A stretch of DNA of 64,000 nucleotides from positions 62,001 through 126,000 of the forward strand of contig JADIYJ010000007.1 in assembly GCA_016705325.1 (NCBI GenBank), written 5' to 3'. This DNA is from Pseudomonadota bacterium. GTDB lineage: Bacteria > Pseudomonadota > Gammaproteobacteria > Steroidobacterales > Steroidobacteraceae. The notes under the pieces are model-generated. The model was not told where the DNA came from. It did no database searches and worked only from the letters and a program-made list of their open reading frames with translations. Both the position numbers and the translations under genes were made by a program. Of this stretch, positions 37,306 through 46,334 are shown in pieces (position 1 is the stretch's first letter; every line of letters starts with the position of its first letter).

Positions 37306-37706
37306 CGTGCAACCTGCTTGTCCAGCAGCGCCAGGTCACGCTCGAGTTCGTCGAGGGTCGACGCCAGCAGGCGGGACCGCCGCCGCGTCTGCGCGCGTAC
37401 GACAAGATACGCCGCAGCGGTGAAAACGACGAAGCCAAGGGCCACGCCCGCCGTGGCGGCAAGGCGGTGCGTGTCCCAGCAAGCCGCGATCACCACCAGG
37501 CCGCTGAACAGCAGCGCCAGGCTCGCGAGCGTGAGCACGGCCAAGCCGCCCAGCAGGAGTACAACGACTCGGCGTATTTCTTCCTCGATCTCCGTGCCGA
37601 ACAGCTCGACCCGCGTGTGCGCCATCGCCACGAGCGTCGCAAGCAACGCGCGCAGGGAATCGAACAGGCCGCCGGCCGATCTTCCGGGAATGTCGGACTC
37701 GGTCAT
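37302..37706 (-). CDS. YqjE-like / holin-X family membrane protein
   Basis: 134 residues with two long hydrophobic helices (VVLLLGGLAVLTLASLALLF and the following VALGFVVFTAAAYLVV) after an amphipathic N-terminus FDSLRALLATLVAMAHTRVE. This matches the YqjE/phage-holin superfamily III (PF07332-type) proteins that accompany YqjD. Not a phage gene here. Second in the operon. Confidence 0.82.
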   Translation of the reverse strand: MTESDIPGRSAGGLFDSLRALLATLVAMAHTRVELFGTEIEEEIRRVVVLLLGGLAVLTLASLALLFSGLVVIAACWDTHRLAATAGVALGFVVFTAAAYLVVRAQTRRRSRLLASTLDELERDLALLDKQVAR

Positions 37707-37734
37707 CGCCGTGCTCGCTCGCTGCCGAACGCGT

Positions 37735-38040
37735 TCAGCGCCGGCCGATCAGCAGTCCGACCAGGAGTCCGACACCCGCGGCCACCCCGATCGACGGCCA
37801 TGGGTTGTCGTGGACATAGGCGTTGGTCTTCTGCGCGGCTTCCCGCGTACGGGCCGCGAGATCGTGCTCCAGTTCGCTCATGCGGGCCCTGGCCTTGTGC
37901 AGGGACTCCTCCGCGTGCGCACGTGCCTTGGCGGCCCGCTCGCTGGCATCGCCAGCCGTGGCCTTCAGCAGGTTCTCGGTGTCGCGGACGACAGCCTGCA
38001 GATCCGCCATGAGTCGTTCAGTACTGGTGTTGGTATCCAT
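37735..38040 (-). CDS. YqjD/ElaB family (DUF883) ribosome-associated membrane protein
   Basis: 101 residues: an Ala/Glu/Arg coiled-coil (LMADLQAVVRDTENLLKATA) and a C-terminal helix ending GVAAGVGLLVGLLIGRR, the DUF883 signature. E. coli YqjD/ElaB tether ribosomes to the inner membrane in stationary phase. Start ATG 38040 has AGGAGG upstream. First gene of yqjDEK-type operon; likely growth-phase controlled by analogy only. Confidence 0.87.
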   Translation of the reverse strand: MDTNTSTERLMADLQAVVRDTENLLKATAGDASERAAKARAHAEESLHKARARMSELEHDLAARTREAAQKTNAYVHDNPWPSIGVAAGVGLLVGLLIGRR

Positions 38041-38234
38041 GAGTCCTACCTCCTGACATTGACTCAAATGCGCGGTTTGCGTCGCGCCTCAGCCACAATG
38101 TACTCCGATGGCCGGGACTTAAAAATCCGTACAAACGTGAATCCTGCCCGTGCCCGGAAGGACCCCGGGTCGGCCGGCTGCTGTGCCGGAAGGTGGCTCT
38201 TTCCTATCCGGTTGCACGTGAGCACAATCCCCGC

Positions 38235-38618
38235 ATGACCACCCGCAAGCGCGTGACTCCCGACCTCGGCCGGCTCGATCGCGTTGTCGCCGACGCGCGC
38301 CGTGCGCGTGACCAGCGCGAGCAGGGCTACCGCGCCCAGGCCTTGAAGCTGTTCCCGTGGATCTGTGGCCGCTGTGCGCGAGAATTCGGGCATGCCAACG
38401 TCCATGAATTGACGGTTCATCACAAGAACCACAACCACGATCACAACCCGCCCGACGGCAGCAACTGGGAACTGCTCTGTCTCTATTGCCACGACAACGA
38501 GCACCAGCGCTACGTCGACCAGGGGGGTACCGCGTTGCGTGAGGCGGATCGCGCGCCTGGAGTGACCCAGTCACCGTTTGCGGACCTGGCGTCCCTGCTG
38601 AAAAAAAAGGGCAATTGA
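38235..38618 (+). CDS. YajD-like HNH nuclease
   Basis: 127 residues. CGRCAREF and CLYCHDNEH provide two zinc Cys pairs around the HNH core LTVHHKNHNHDHNPPDGSN. It matches E. coli YajD closely (also ending in PFADLxxLLKKK). A cytosolic HNH nuclease of unknown physiological role. Start at ATG 38235; the run of seven more A residues near the end encodes the lysines. Confidence 0.9.
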   Translation: MTTRKRVTPDLGRLDRVVADARRARDQREQGYRAQALKLFPWICGRCAREFGHANVHELTVHHKNHNHDHNPPDGSNWELLCLYCHDNEHQRYVDQGGTALREADRAPGVTQSPFADLASLLKKKGN

Positions 38619-38641
38619 GCGATGGTGCGCCCGCGCGCCGT

Positions 38642-38681
38642 CAGTGAATCCGCGATGCCGCCAGTGAATCCGCGATGCCGT
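38642..38681 (+). repeat. Two 20-bp tandem repeats upstream of fhs
   Basis: Two copies of CAGTGAATCCGCGATGCCGC/T are in direct tandem 180 bp before the fhs start. The rest of the 240-bp gap (38619-38859) shows no gene and no riboswitch I can recognise. Confidence 0.7.
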
Positions 38682-38859
38682 CACGACCATCCAGTCGAAT
38701 GCCACGGGCATCGTCTCCCGAAGCGGCGCCGCTGACTCGCCCATCCGTAGGGGCCGCAGTCCACTCTGGCGGCGCACTGTGCAAGACTCCGCGCCACACA
38801 CCGACAACGTCGGGCGGTCGTCGGGGACGACGTCTGGCTCGAACCAGGGGGAATACTTG

Positions 38860-40491
38860 ATGAGACCCATCGGCGACGTCGCGAGCGCAATCGGCCTTGA
38901 TCCCGCGGTGCTCGAACCTTACGGCCACTACAAGGCCAAGCTGCCGCTGTCGGCCTTCAAGGGCCGCCCGAACCGCGGCAAGCTCGTGCTGGTTTCGGCC
39001 ATTACGCCGACGCCGGCGGGCGAGGGCAAGACCACCACGACCATCGGCCTGGTGCAGGGCCTGACCAAGATCGGTGTGCGCAGCGCGGCAGCCTTGCGCG
39101 AGCCCAGTCTCGGCCCGGTCTTCGGGATGAAGGGCGGCGGTGCGGGAGGCGGCGCGTCCGAGATGCTGCCGATGATGGACATCAACCTGCACTTCAACGG
39201 TGACTTCCACGCCGTCTCGAGCGCGCACAATCTGCTGGCCGCGCTCGTCGACAATGCACTGCATAACGGCAACCCGTCACGGCTCGATCCGCGGCGCGTC
39301 ACCTGGAAGCGCGTCGTCGACATGAACGATCGCGCGCTGCGCGACATCGTCATCGGACTCGGCGGACGGTCGGAGGGCATCCCGCGTGAGAGCGGCTTCG
39401 ACATCACCGCCGCGAGTGAAGTGATGGCGATCCTGTGTCTTGCCAGCGACATACCGGACCTCAAGGCCCGGCTGGGTCGCATCGTGGTGGGCTACACGTC
39501 CGATGGCGTCGCCGTCACGGCCAGCCAGCTGGGCGCCGTCGGCGCGATGGCCGCGCTGCTGAGCCAGGCGATCAAGCCGAACCTTGTGCAGACGACGGAA
39601 GGCGCACCGGCGTTCGTCCATGGCGGCCCTTTCGCCAACATCGCGCACGGCACGAACAGCATCACGGCCACGCGCGCCGCATTGTCGTATGCGGATATCG
39701 TCGTGACCGAGGCGGGCTTTGCCTTCGAACTCGGCGCGGAAAAGTTCTTCGACATCAATTGCCGTTACGGCGGCTTTGCGCCAGCCTGCACGGTGCTGGT
39801 GACGACCATTCGTGCCCTCAAGATGCACGGCGGGAAGCCGCTCGCCGAGGTCAGCAAGCCGGACGTCGAGGCGATGACTCGCGGCTTCTCCAACATGGAG
39901 AAGCACATCGAAAGCATCCGCAAGTTCGGCCAGGCCTGCGTCGTGGCGATCAACGGGTTTCCGACCGACACGGCCGAGGAAGTGGCCGCGTTGCAGCAGC
40001 ACTGCGCGCGACTCGGAGTGCAGGCCGTTCCTGCCGAGCCTTTCAGCAAAGGCGGCAGCGGCTGTGTCGAACTCGCCAAGGTCGTGCGCGACCTCGTCGC
40101 TCGCACCGAGTCGGGATTCAAGCCGCTCTACGAGTGGAGCGACACGATCGAGCACAAGATCGCGACCGTCGCCCGCGAGATGTATGGTGCGCAGGCCGTG
40201 GACTACACGGCGCGCGCGAAGCGTGACCTCGAGCAGCTGCAGAGGGCGGGTTTCGACAAGCTGCCGGTCTGCATCGCGAAGACGCAGCAATCCCTCTCTG
40301 ACAACCCGACCTTGCTGGGACGGCCGAAGGACTTCCTCGTCACCGTGCGTGAAATCCAGCTGGCGGCGGGGGCGGGATTCATCATCCCGATCACGGGCGA
40401 GATCCTGCGCATGCCGGGCCTGCCGAAGGTGCCGATGTCCAGCCGGTTCGACTTGTCGGACGAGGGTGAGGTGCTGTTCTCGGAGCCATGA
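38860..40491 (+). CDS. fhs: Formate-tetrahydrofolate ligase
   Basis: 543 residues (family about 555). The P-loop-like ATP motif ITPTPAGEGKTTTT is at about 48-61, followed by AALREPSLGPVFGMKGGGAG, both diagnostic of Fhs. It makes 10-formyl-THF from formate, THF and ATP, feeding purine and formyl-Met synthesis or formate use. Start ATG 38860 has AGGGGGAA seven bases upstream; upstream in-frame codons are not conserved. Confidence 0.96.
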   Translation: MRPIGDVASAIGLDPAVLEPYGHYKAKLPLSAFKGRPNRGKLVLVSAITPTPAGEGKTTTTIGLVQGLTKIGVRSAAALREPSLGPVFGMKGGGAGGGASEMLPMMDINLHFNGDFHAVSSAHNLLAALVDNALHNGNPSRLDPRRVTWKRVVDMNDRALRDIVIGLGGRSEGIPRESGFDITAASEVMAILCLASDIPDLKARLGRIVVGYTSDGVAVTASQLGAVGAMAALLSQAIKPNLVQTTEGAPAFVHGGPFANIAHGTNSITATRAALSYADIVVTEAGFAFELGAEKFFDINCRYGGFAPACTVLVTTIRALKMHGGKPLAEVSKPDVEAMTRGFSNMEKHIESIRKFGQACVVAINGFPTDTAEEVAALQQHCARLGVQAVPAEPFSKGGSGCVELAKVVRDLVARTESGFKPLYEWSDTIEHKIATVAREMYGAQAVDYTARAKRDLEQLQRAGFDKLPVCIAKTQQSLSDNPTLLGRPKDFLVTVREIQLAAGAGFIIPITGEILRMPGLPKVPMSSRFDLSDEGEVLFSEP

Positions 40492-40505
40492 GCCATCGTG
40501 CGGCG

Positions 40506-41828
40506 CTAGTCTGAGGTACCTTCCGTGGCGATGCGCTTGCGCACCATCCCGATGTGCAGACGCAATGTATAGACCATGTGCGCGAAGGCCTGCGGCACGT
40601 GCATGTGGTTCGCACGTTGCTCGAGTTGCTCGAGCCTGGCGTGCAGCTCCGGCCCGGCATGGCGCGCACCCACCGCATCGATCTCGGCTTCCAGGAACTT
40701 GAGTTCCCCGTACAGGTGGAAGATGCGTTGCCGCATGCTCCAGCCGAAGAGCGCCGGCAGCAGTCGGAAGATCGGATAGATGACGCCGATAATCGGGATC
40801 AGGAGCACCAGCAGCTGCGAGGCGATCGACGCCAGCCAGAACGGCAGGTTGCGCTGCAGCCAGGGGACACCGCTGCGGAAATACTGGAGTGCGGTGTCCG
40901 ACAGCGGCAGATCGGTCGGCTCGGCCGCCGGGAATTGTCCGGCGCGATTGAAGATACCCGCCGCCCCATGCGTGATGGAAGCGGCGTCGAGCAGCAGGTA
41001 CTGAATCGCCGGATGCAGGTCCTTGCGCACCAGCAAGCTGGCCTTGACCGCCAGCAGTTGCACGTCCTCCGGAGGACGATCACTGGCAAGGTCGCCCACG
41101 CCGCGTGGCAAGACCAGCCTGCTGAGGTATGGATGCAGTGCCACGTGCGCGTCCGCGCGCGGTGCCGACAGGGTCGTGATGCCGGGCGCCGTCAACAGGC
41201 GGCGTACGATCGGCGCCTCCCAGGCACTTACGATCACCGCCAGGTCCAGCTCGCCGCGCAGCAACGCCTCGCCGGCCTCGGCAGCGGTCATGTCGACGGG
41301 TTTGATGAGACTCATGTCCTGCCCGAGCATCACGAGCAGCTCCTCGGCGAGCGCGCGCGTGCCACTGCCGGGCTGGCCGATGTAGCCGCGACCCCTGAAA
41401 CCGCGGGAGCCGGGCTGCGGCAAATCTTCTTGTCGCAGGAAGACCCAGACCGGCTCGTAGAAGACCGTGCCGAGCGACCGGACGGCTGGTGATTCCGTCG
41501 CGCTCGTCAGGCCACCCTGCGCCAGCGCGACGCTGACGCCGGACTGCGGGTCACGCAGCAGTGCGAGGTTCTCCACGCTGCCATGGGTCTCCCGCAGTTC
41601 GAGGCGCACACCGTTGCGGGCAAGTGCGGCCTGGTAGCGGCGGGCGGCCTCGGCGTAGGTGCCTCCTTGGGCTCCGGTCGCCATGACGATTGTCCGCGGC
41701 GGCAGGGGCGCCATCAGCGCCACGGTCACGACCAGGGCGACGGCGATCAGCAAGGCGGCAACCGCGATCACCACGCGGCGCACCCTGCGGTTACCGGCGG
41801 CATGTGACCGCAAACCACGGGTCGTCAT
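40506..41828 (-). CDS. TAXI-family (TRAP-type) solute-binding protein with membrane anchors
   Basis: 440 residues. An N-terminal helix (VVIAVAALLIAVALVVTVAL), then TIVMATGAQGGTYAEAARRY, the substrate-binding start of TAXI proteins. After about 300 residues come a hydrophobic block with one or two helices (LLVLLIPIIGVIYPIFRLLP) and a coiled coil (ELKFLEAEIDAVGARHAGPE). TAXI proteins with such a C-terminus are seen without TRAP permeases and may be sensors. The start overlaps the stop of the upstream chimeric gene (ATGA). The ligand is unknown. Confidence 0.82.
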   Translation of the reverse strand: MTTRGLRSHAAGNRRVRRVVIAVAALLIAVALVVTVALMAPLPPRTIVMATGAQGGTYAEAARRYQAALARNGVRLELRETHGSVENLALLRDPQSGVSVALAQGGLTSATESPAVRSLGTVFYEPVWVFLRQEDLPQPGSRGFRGRGYIGQPGSGTRALAEELLVMLGQDMSLIKPVDMTAAEAGEALLRGELDLAVIVSAWEAPIVRRLLTAPGITTLSAPRADAHVALHPYLSRLVLPRGVGDLASDRPPEDVQLLAVKASLLVRKDLHPAIQYLLLDAASITHGAAGIFNRAGQFPAAEPTDLPLSDTALQYFRSGVPWLQRNLPFWLASIASQLLVLLIPIIGVIYPIFRLLPALFGWSMRQRIFHLYGELKFLEAEIDAVGARHAGPELHARLEQLEQRANHMHVPQAFAHMVYTLRLHIGMVRKRIATEGTSD

Positions 41829-42499
41829 CGCGGCTCGATTCGCGCGCCGTCGCTGACGCGGTCACTGGGATGGACGACGACAGCATCACCCGCGGCGACG
41901 CCCTTGAGTACTTCCGCATCGATTCCGTTCATGTTCCCGATGGCCAGGGTCTGCAGTCGAGCGCGTCCGTCACGACTCACGAACACGGCCCATTCGCCGC
42001 CCTGGCGAAACAGCGACGACAGCGGCACCTTGAGCACGTCGTTCGATTCCCACAGCACGATGCGAGGCTCGACGCGATAGCCGTGACCCAGGTGACGCCA
42101 GCGCTCGGCCGGCTCAGTGATGTCGATGATGACCCTGACGCGCTGCTCCTCGACGCCCAGGGCCGAAACCTTCGTGAAGCCAAAAGGTTCCACCCGCCGC
42201 ACCACGCCTTCGAGCGCGTGGTCACCGCCCCAGCCCTCGATCAGCGTACGCTGCCCGGTCCGGACCTTGACGGCGTCGGTGGAGAGCAGGTCCGTGACGA
42301 CCTCGAGCTTGCCGGGATCGCCGATGTTGAGCAGGGTGGACTTGCCGCTGCCCGACGGGCCCAGCAGCACGACCATTTCGCCGGGCCACAGTTCAAGATC
42401 GACGCCGCGCAGCGCATGCACTTCGACTTCGCCCGTGCGGTAGACCTTGCCGAGGTCGCGCGCGCGGAGCACTGGCCGTTGCGTGCCCGGGGTCGACAT
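41825..42499 (-). CDS. Chimeric gene: ABC ATPase N-terminus fused to membrane-fusion protein C-terminus
   Basis: 224 residues. Residues 1-59 are the start of a LolD/MacB-type ABC ATPase, ending exactly in Walker A (GPSGSGKSTLLN). Without a signature motif, Walker B or H-loop, the frame then continues as IGDPGKLEVVTDLLSTDAV and about 160 residues of the beta-barrel and C-terminal part of an HlyD/RND-type adaptor. A deletion joining ATPase and adaptor genes in frame, with loss of the permease between, explains this. The N-terminal part cannot hydrolyse ATP and no signal peptide or coiled coil remains. It overlaps the TAXI gene start by ATGA, keeping translational coupling. Confidence 0.85.
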   Translation of the reverse strand: MSTPGTQRPVLRARDLGKVYRTGEVEVHALRGVDLELWPGEMVVLLGPSGSGKSTLLNIGDPGKLEVVTDLLSTDAVKVRTGQRTLIEGWGGDHALEGVVRRVEPFGFTKVSALGVEEQRVRVIIDITEPAERWRHLGHGYRVEPRIVLWESNDVLKVPLSSLFRQGGEWAVFVSRDGRARLQTLAIGNMNGIDAEVLKGVAAGDAVVVHPSDRVSDGARIEPR

Positions 42500-42619
42500 G
42501 ATCGTGTGGACCTCATCGGCGAACAGGAATCCGCAGGAAAGCTTGCTCGCTGCCGCCCGGGGCAGCAATAAGTGCAGTCACCGAGGTGCAGCGACCGGGC
42601 GGCACAGACCCCTGATTTG

Positions 42620-42997
42620 CTAGTGGTTCGTGTTCATGGCGTACGTGGCCGCCCCGATGACGAGCGCCACCAGCGCGACGAGATCCGCGGTCACGACGCG
42701 ACCAAGCAGCGTGTTGTAGCCGCCGCTCGACCACGCCAGCAGCAGGAACGACAGCACGCTGACGAAGGCGGCGATGAAGGCGACGGCCTGCAGTGATGGC
42801 TTGAAGGCCGCGAAGACCAGGAAGGCGCCCAACAACCCGAAGAGCACCGCCCGGTGCCGCATGAGGATCGCCAGGTTGGGTTCGCTGAAGTCGAGTCCAT
42901 AGAGCGCTGCCAGCCGCCCGGCGCCCATCGCTCCCGACAGGGGCAGCAGGTGGATGATTCCCGCCACGATCAGGCTCGCCGACACCAGGTATCGCAT
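42620..42997 (-). CDS. Small membrane protein, four helices, function unknown
   Basis: 125 residues, almost wholly four hydrophobic helices (MRYLVSASLIVAGIIHLLPL; AVLFGLLGAFLVFAAF; VAFIAAFVSVLSFLLLAW; LVALVALVIGAATYAM). His near the end of helix 1 is followed by a Gly-rich turn. It resembles small uncharacterised inner-membrane proteins. Start ATG 42997 has AAGGGAGA upstream. Confidence 0.7.
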   Translation of the reverse strand: MRYLVSASLIVAGIIHLLPLSGAMGAGRLAALYGLDFSEPNLAILMRHRAVLFGLLGAFLVFAAFKPSLQAVAFIAAFVSVLSFLLLAWSSGGYNTLLGRVVTADLVALVALVIGAATYAMNTNH

Positions 42998-43052
42998 TGC
43001 GTCTCCCTTGCCGGACTTTCGGGCCGTCAACCAATCTGCGACGACTGCGGCG

Positions 43053-44354
43053 TCACTCTTGCGGTGCGGGTGCCGCTGGTCCGCTGGTGAGGCCGGTCGG
43101 TCGATAACGGTCGCGCAGTTCCGTCTGCCGCGAGCGCATCGACTGCGGTCGTCCGCCGATCCAGACCCGCTCGGCGACCGACGTCACCTCGAGCGGATCA
43201 CCGGACCACAACACCAGGTCCGCAGGCGATCCGGGCATGATGCGGCCCGCTTTGGCGCCGAGGCCGAACACGTCGGCCGGCGTCGACGTCAGCGCCGCCA
43301 GCGCGGCGTCCCAGGGCAGGCCGTGCGCGACGGCCACGCCCGCGCCCTGCCGCACCTTGTGCGCCTGGTTCGTCCCGGCGGAAAAATGCGTGAACATGAC
43401 AGGCACGCCCGCGCGCTGCAGCTTCGCCGCGTCGTCCATCGAAGCGCCAAGCTGGTCAAACGTGCCGGGCAGGGCGAGCAGGGGTTCCAGCACCACCGGG
43501 ACTTTCGACCGGGCGAGCAGCGTGGCCACCTGCGAAGCCTGCGCACCGCCGACGATCACGGGTTTCACGCCGTGCCTGGCCGCGAATTCCAGCACCTGGC
43601 GGATGTCCACCGCGCGATCCACGGCGAACGCCATGCGACCGCCAGCGAGGTAGCGGGCGAAGACTTCGCGCCCCGTCGGGGTCAGCAGCCGCACGTCGCC
43701 GGCCTGCAGCGGCTTGCCCGGCAGCGCCTCACGCGTCGCCTGCTCGAGCAACATGAACTGCGCGCCGCGGCTGAAGCCGACGCCGTCGGTCGCGGACGAA
43801 CCCATGTCGAGGAACTGCGTGCGGCTGGCCGCGACGAAGGGATTGTCGCTGCCGTCGAGGCGTGCAACGGCACCCTGGCCGGCGAACAAGGCACCGGACG
43901 CCGTCGGCGCGATCATCGCGAAGGTAATGCCCTCGGCGCGATTGACGCCGATGGCGGCCGAATCGGGATTGAAGGCGGGCGTGACGTCGAATTCGGGCCG
44001 GGGCACGAAGCCCGGGCCGGCAGCCCCGCCGTCAACCAGGGCCGAGCGGTCGACCGTGGACGCTTCCTGCTCAATCTCGCTGATGCCAAGCCCCGACATG
44101 CCGCCGAACAAACCGGGTGTCAGCGGGCGACCGTTGGCTTCGATCACTTGGGCGCCTGCGGCAGCCAGCCCGTTACCCACGTCGACCACGCGACCGTCGC
44201 GCAGGAGCACGTCGGCGTGCTCGAGCGTGCCCTGGGCCGTCAGGGTATGGACCCTGGCATTGCGGATCAGCACGTCCTGCGAATGCGCAGTTGCGGCCAG
44301 TCCCAGGCTGACGAGGGACAGCACGAGCAGTGCAACCATGTGCTGGCGGTTCAT
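43053..44354 (-). CDS. Amidohydrolase-like protein lacking the HxH metal motif
   Basis: 433 residues with signal MNRQHMVALLVLSLVSLGLA. It is an amidohydrolase by its DVLIRNARVHTL start, the HADVLLRDGRVVDVG beta-sandwich and the C-terminal GSPADLVLWSGDPLEVTS. At the place of the usual PGxIDxHxH, the sequence is LTPGLFGGMSGLG, so both first-shell histidines are absent. It is probably inactive as a hydrolase and may be a partner of the intact enzyme encoded just upstream on the same strand, whose stop overlaps its start (ATGA). Confidence 0.85.
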   Translation of the reverse strand: MNRQHMVALLVLSLVSLGLAATAHSQDVLIRNARVHTLTAQGTLEHADVLLRDGRVVDVGNGLAAAGAQVIEANGRPLTPGLFGGMSGLGISEIEQEASTVDRSALVDGGAAGPGFVPRPEFDVTPAFNPDSAAIGVNRAEGITFAMIAPTASGALFAGQGAVARLDGSDNPFVAASRTQFLDMGSSATDGVGFSRGAQFMLLEQATREALPGKPLQAGDVRLLTPTGREVFARYLAGGRMAFAVDRAVDIRQVLEFAARHGVKPVIVGGAQASQVATLLARSKVPVVLEPLLALPGTFDQLGASMDDAAKLQRAGVPVMFTHFSAGTNQAHKVRQGAGVAVAHGLPWDAALAALTSTPADVFGLGAKAGRIMPGSPADLVLWSGDPLEVTSVAERVWIGGRPQSMRSRQTELRDRYRPTGLTSGPAAPAPQE

Positions 44355-45742
44355 TGCGCGACCCCCGGCTGGCCGAGCAGGAAATCGGATCGTGGTGTGA
44401 CCGGAGGATGGTGGCGGTCGAACGCCAGTGCGCCGTCGATGTAGACGAGGTCCGGCAGCGCATAGACGCTGAACGGATCGCGGTTCCAGACCACGACGTC
44501 GGCTATCTTGCCCGGCTCGAGCGTGCCGACCTGGCCGGCGATACCGAGCGCCTTCGCGGCATTCGAGGTGATCCAGCGGATCGCGCGCTCCGGTGGAATG
44601 TCGAGGCCGGCGCGCTGCCCGCGCGACATGGCCTTCGCGGCTTCCTGATTCAGTCGCTGGATGCCTTCCTCGGAGTCCGAATGAACGATCGCGCAGCCGT
44701 TCTTCGGCGCATCGACGTAGGCAAGATTCTCCCAGATGCCATCATAGGCTTCGAGCTTGAAGCCCCACCAGTCGGCCCACAGTGCACCGCAGACGCCTTC
44801 CTGCGCGAGGCGGTCCGCGATCTTGTACGCCTCGACACCGTGGTGGAACGCCGCGATCTTGAAGTGGTATTCCCGTGCCAGGTCGAGCATCACCGCCATC
44901 TCGTCGGCGCGGTAGCAGTGAATCTGCACCTGGACCTGTCCCTGCATGGCTGCAACGAGCGTGTCGAGCCGCAGGTCGCGCTTCGGCGGCACGGGCCGCT
45001 CGGCCGGGTCCCGGTCCTTTTCCTTCTTCTTTTCGTAGGCCGCGAGTTCCGTCTCGTATTTCTGCCACTGGTGCTGATAGTCCTCGGCGTCGGCGAACGC
45101 CTGCCGATAGCTGGCGACGTTACCCATGCGGGTGGACGGCGCCTGCTTGCGCTCACCGTAGACCCGCTTCGGGTTTTCGCCGCAGGCCATCTTGAGGCCC
45201 TGCGGCGCCCCGGGAAACTTCATCGCCTGGTAAGTGGTGGCCGGGACGTTGCGCAGCGTCACGCCGCGGCCGCCGATCAGGTTGGCCGAACCGGGCAGCA
45301 CCTGCAGCGTCGTCACGCCACCCGCCAGCGCAGTGGCAAAGCCGGGATCCTGCGGCCACACCGAGTGCTCGGCCCAGACACCCGCGGTCACCGGATCGGT
45401 GGCTTCGTTGCCATCCTGTGTCGCGTTGATGCCCGGACTGGCATAGACGCCGAGGTGCGAGTGCACATCGATCAGCCCGGGCGTGACCCAGCGCCCCTTC
45501 GCGTCGATCGTGGCGGCGTCACCCTGTGACAGCGCCGTGCCGACCTCGACGATCTTGCCGTCGCGGATCAGCACGTCGGCACCGTCCAGACGGCGCCCCG
45601 CGCCGTCGAGGACGGTCGCATTGCGGATCAGCACCGGGGTGCTCGACGGTGACTGGTACGTGGACGGGTAAGGCGCGGGGGCCGCCTGGGCCGCCAGGAC
45701 GAAGAAGGCGAGTGTGACCCCGCCGAACTGCAGCAACGACAT
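44351..45742 (-). CDS. Amidohydrolase (imidazolonepropionase-like), exported
   Basis: 463 residues; a signal (MSLLQFGGVTLAFFVLAAQA) is followed by the amidohydrolase fold with the metal motif PGLIDVHSHLG, later QIHCYRADEM, AFHHGVEAYK and VHSDSEEG supplying His/Asp. A charged segment (YEKKKEKDRDPAERPVPPK) interrupts the barrel. Exported enzymes of this type are thought to be dipeptidases or act on cyclic amides; the substrate is unknown. AGCAGGAGGAAG precedes ATG 45742. Operon with the HxH-less paralogue. Confidence 0.88.
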   Translation of the reverse strand: MSLLQFGGVTLAFFVLAAQAAPAPYPSTYQSPSSTPVLIRNATVLDGAGRRLDGADVLIRDGKIVEVGTALSQGDAATIDAKGRWVTPGLIDVHSHLGVYASPGINATQDGNEATDPVTAGVWAEHSVWPQDPGFATALAGGVTTLQVLPGSANLIGGRGVTLRNVPATTYQAMKFPGAPQGLKMACGENPKRVYGERKQAPSTRMGNVASYRQAFADAEDYQHQWQKYETELAAYEKKKEKDRDPAERPVPPKRDLRLDTLVAAMQGQVQVQIHCYRADEMAVMLDLAREYHFKIAAFHHGVEAYKIADRLAQEGVCGALWADWWGFKLEAYDGIWENLAYVDAPKNGCAIVHSDSEEGIQRLNQEAAKAMSRGQRAGLDIPPERAIRWITSNAAKALGIAGQVGTLEPGKIADVVVWNRDPFSVYALPDLVYIDGALAFDRHHPPVTPRSDFLLGQPGVAQ

Positions 45743-45842
45743 CGGGTGCTTCCTCCTGCTTGCGGCGAAGCATAACGGAACACCCGGTCGTCGCCACCAC
45801 CATCTACCATCGGCGCACAAGAAGTCGCAGGGGGCTGCGGCC

Positions 45843-46182
45843 ATGCGCGAGTGGACTGCAGTGTTTGCCCGGCGGGACGGCAGTTTCGTGCCGGACGCCG
45901 CCGCGTCCGCCGTCATCATGCTGTCTGCACTGGCAGGCACGTCGCTTGCGCTGGACGACAGTCTGCTCACCAGCGTCGACGCCTTCTACCGCGGACTCTG
46001 GAGGCTGCTGCCATCCAGCATGCTGATGACGCTGATTCTCGTGCTCAGCACGGTGCTGAGCCTGACCGAGGCCTTCCGTCGCGCGATCCGCGCGCATCGC
46101 GGACCTGCCGCAGTCGGTGACGCAGGTGATCGCGCTGCACTGGTTGGTCGTCGGCGTGAGCATTTTCACTTTCGTGAAGTGA
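45843..46182 (+). pseudogene. Small membrane protein with probable 3' frameshift
   Basis: ATG 45843 opens MREWTAVFARRDGSFVPDAA and two hydrophobic segments. At about 46063-46105 the coding character moves to another frame, which reads ARIADLPQSVTQVIALHWLV then VGVSIFTFVK and a stop at 46182, a believable third helix. In the original frame the end becomes Arg-rich and non-membrane-like up to 46295. The family is not recognised. It could be a sequencing indel. Confidence 0.45.
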
Positions 46183-46334
46183 CGGCAGCCCGGCCCGACG
46201 CGGGCTGGCGATGGCCGGCGCGGCGCTTAGGCATTTGCGCAGCGGGACACCTACTTTTACGTATTCTTCGCGGACCGGAGTGGCGGTATTCCTGACCTCC
46301 AGCAACCCCGATGACGGGCCCGTGAGGACCGACG

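Noticed and set aside
37302..37706. Phage holin / prophage remnant
   Set aside because: The holin-like protein sits in a yqjDEK-type operon and no phage gene is near.
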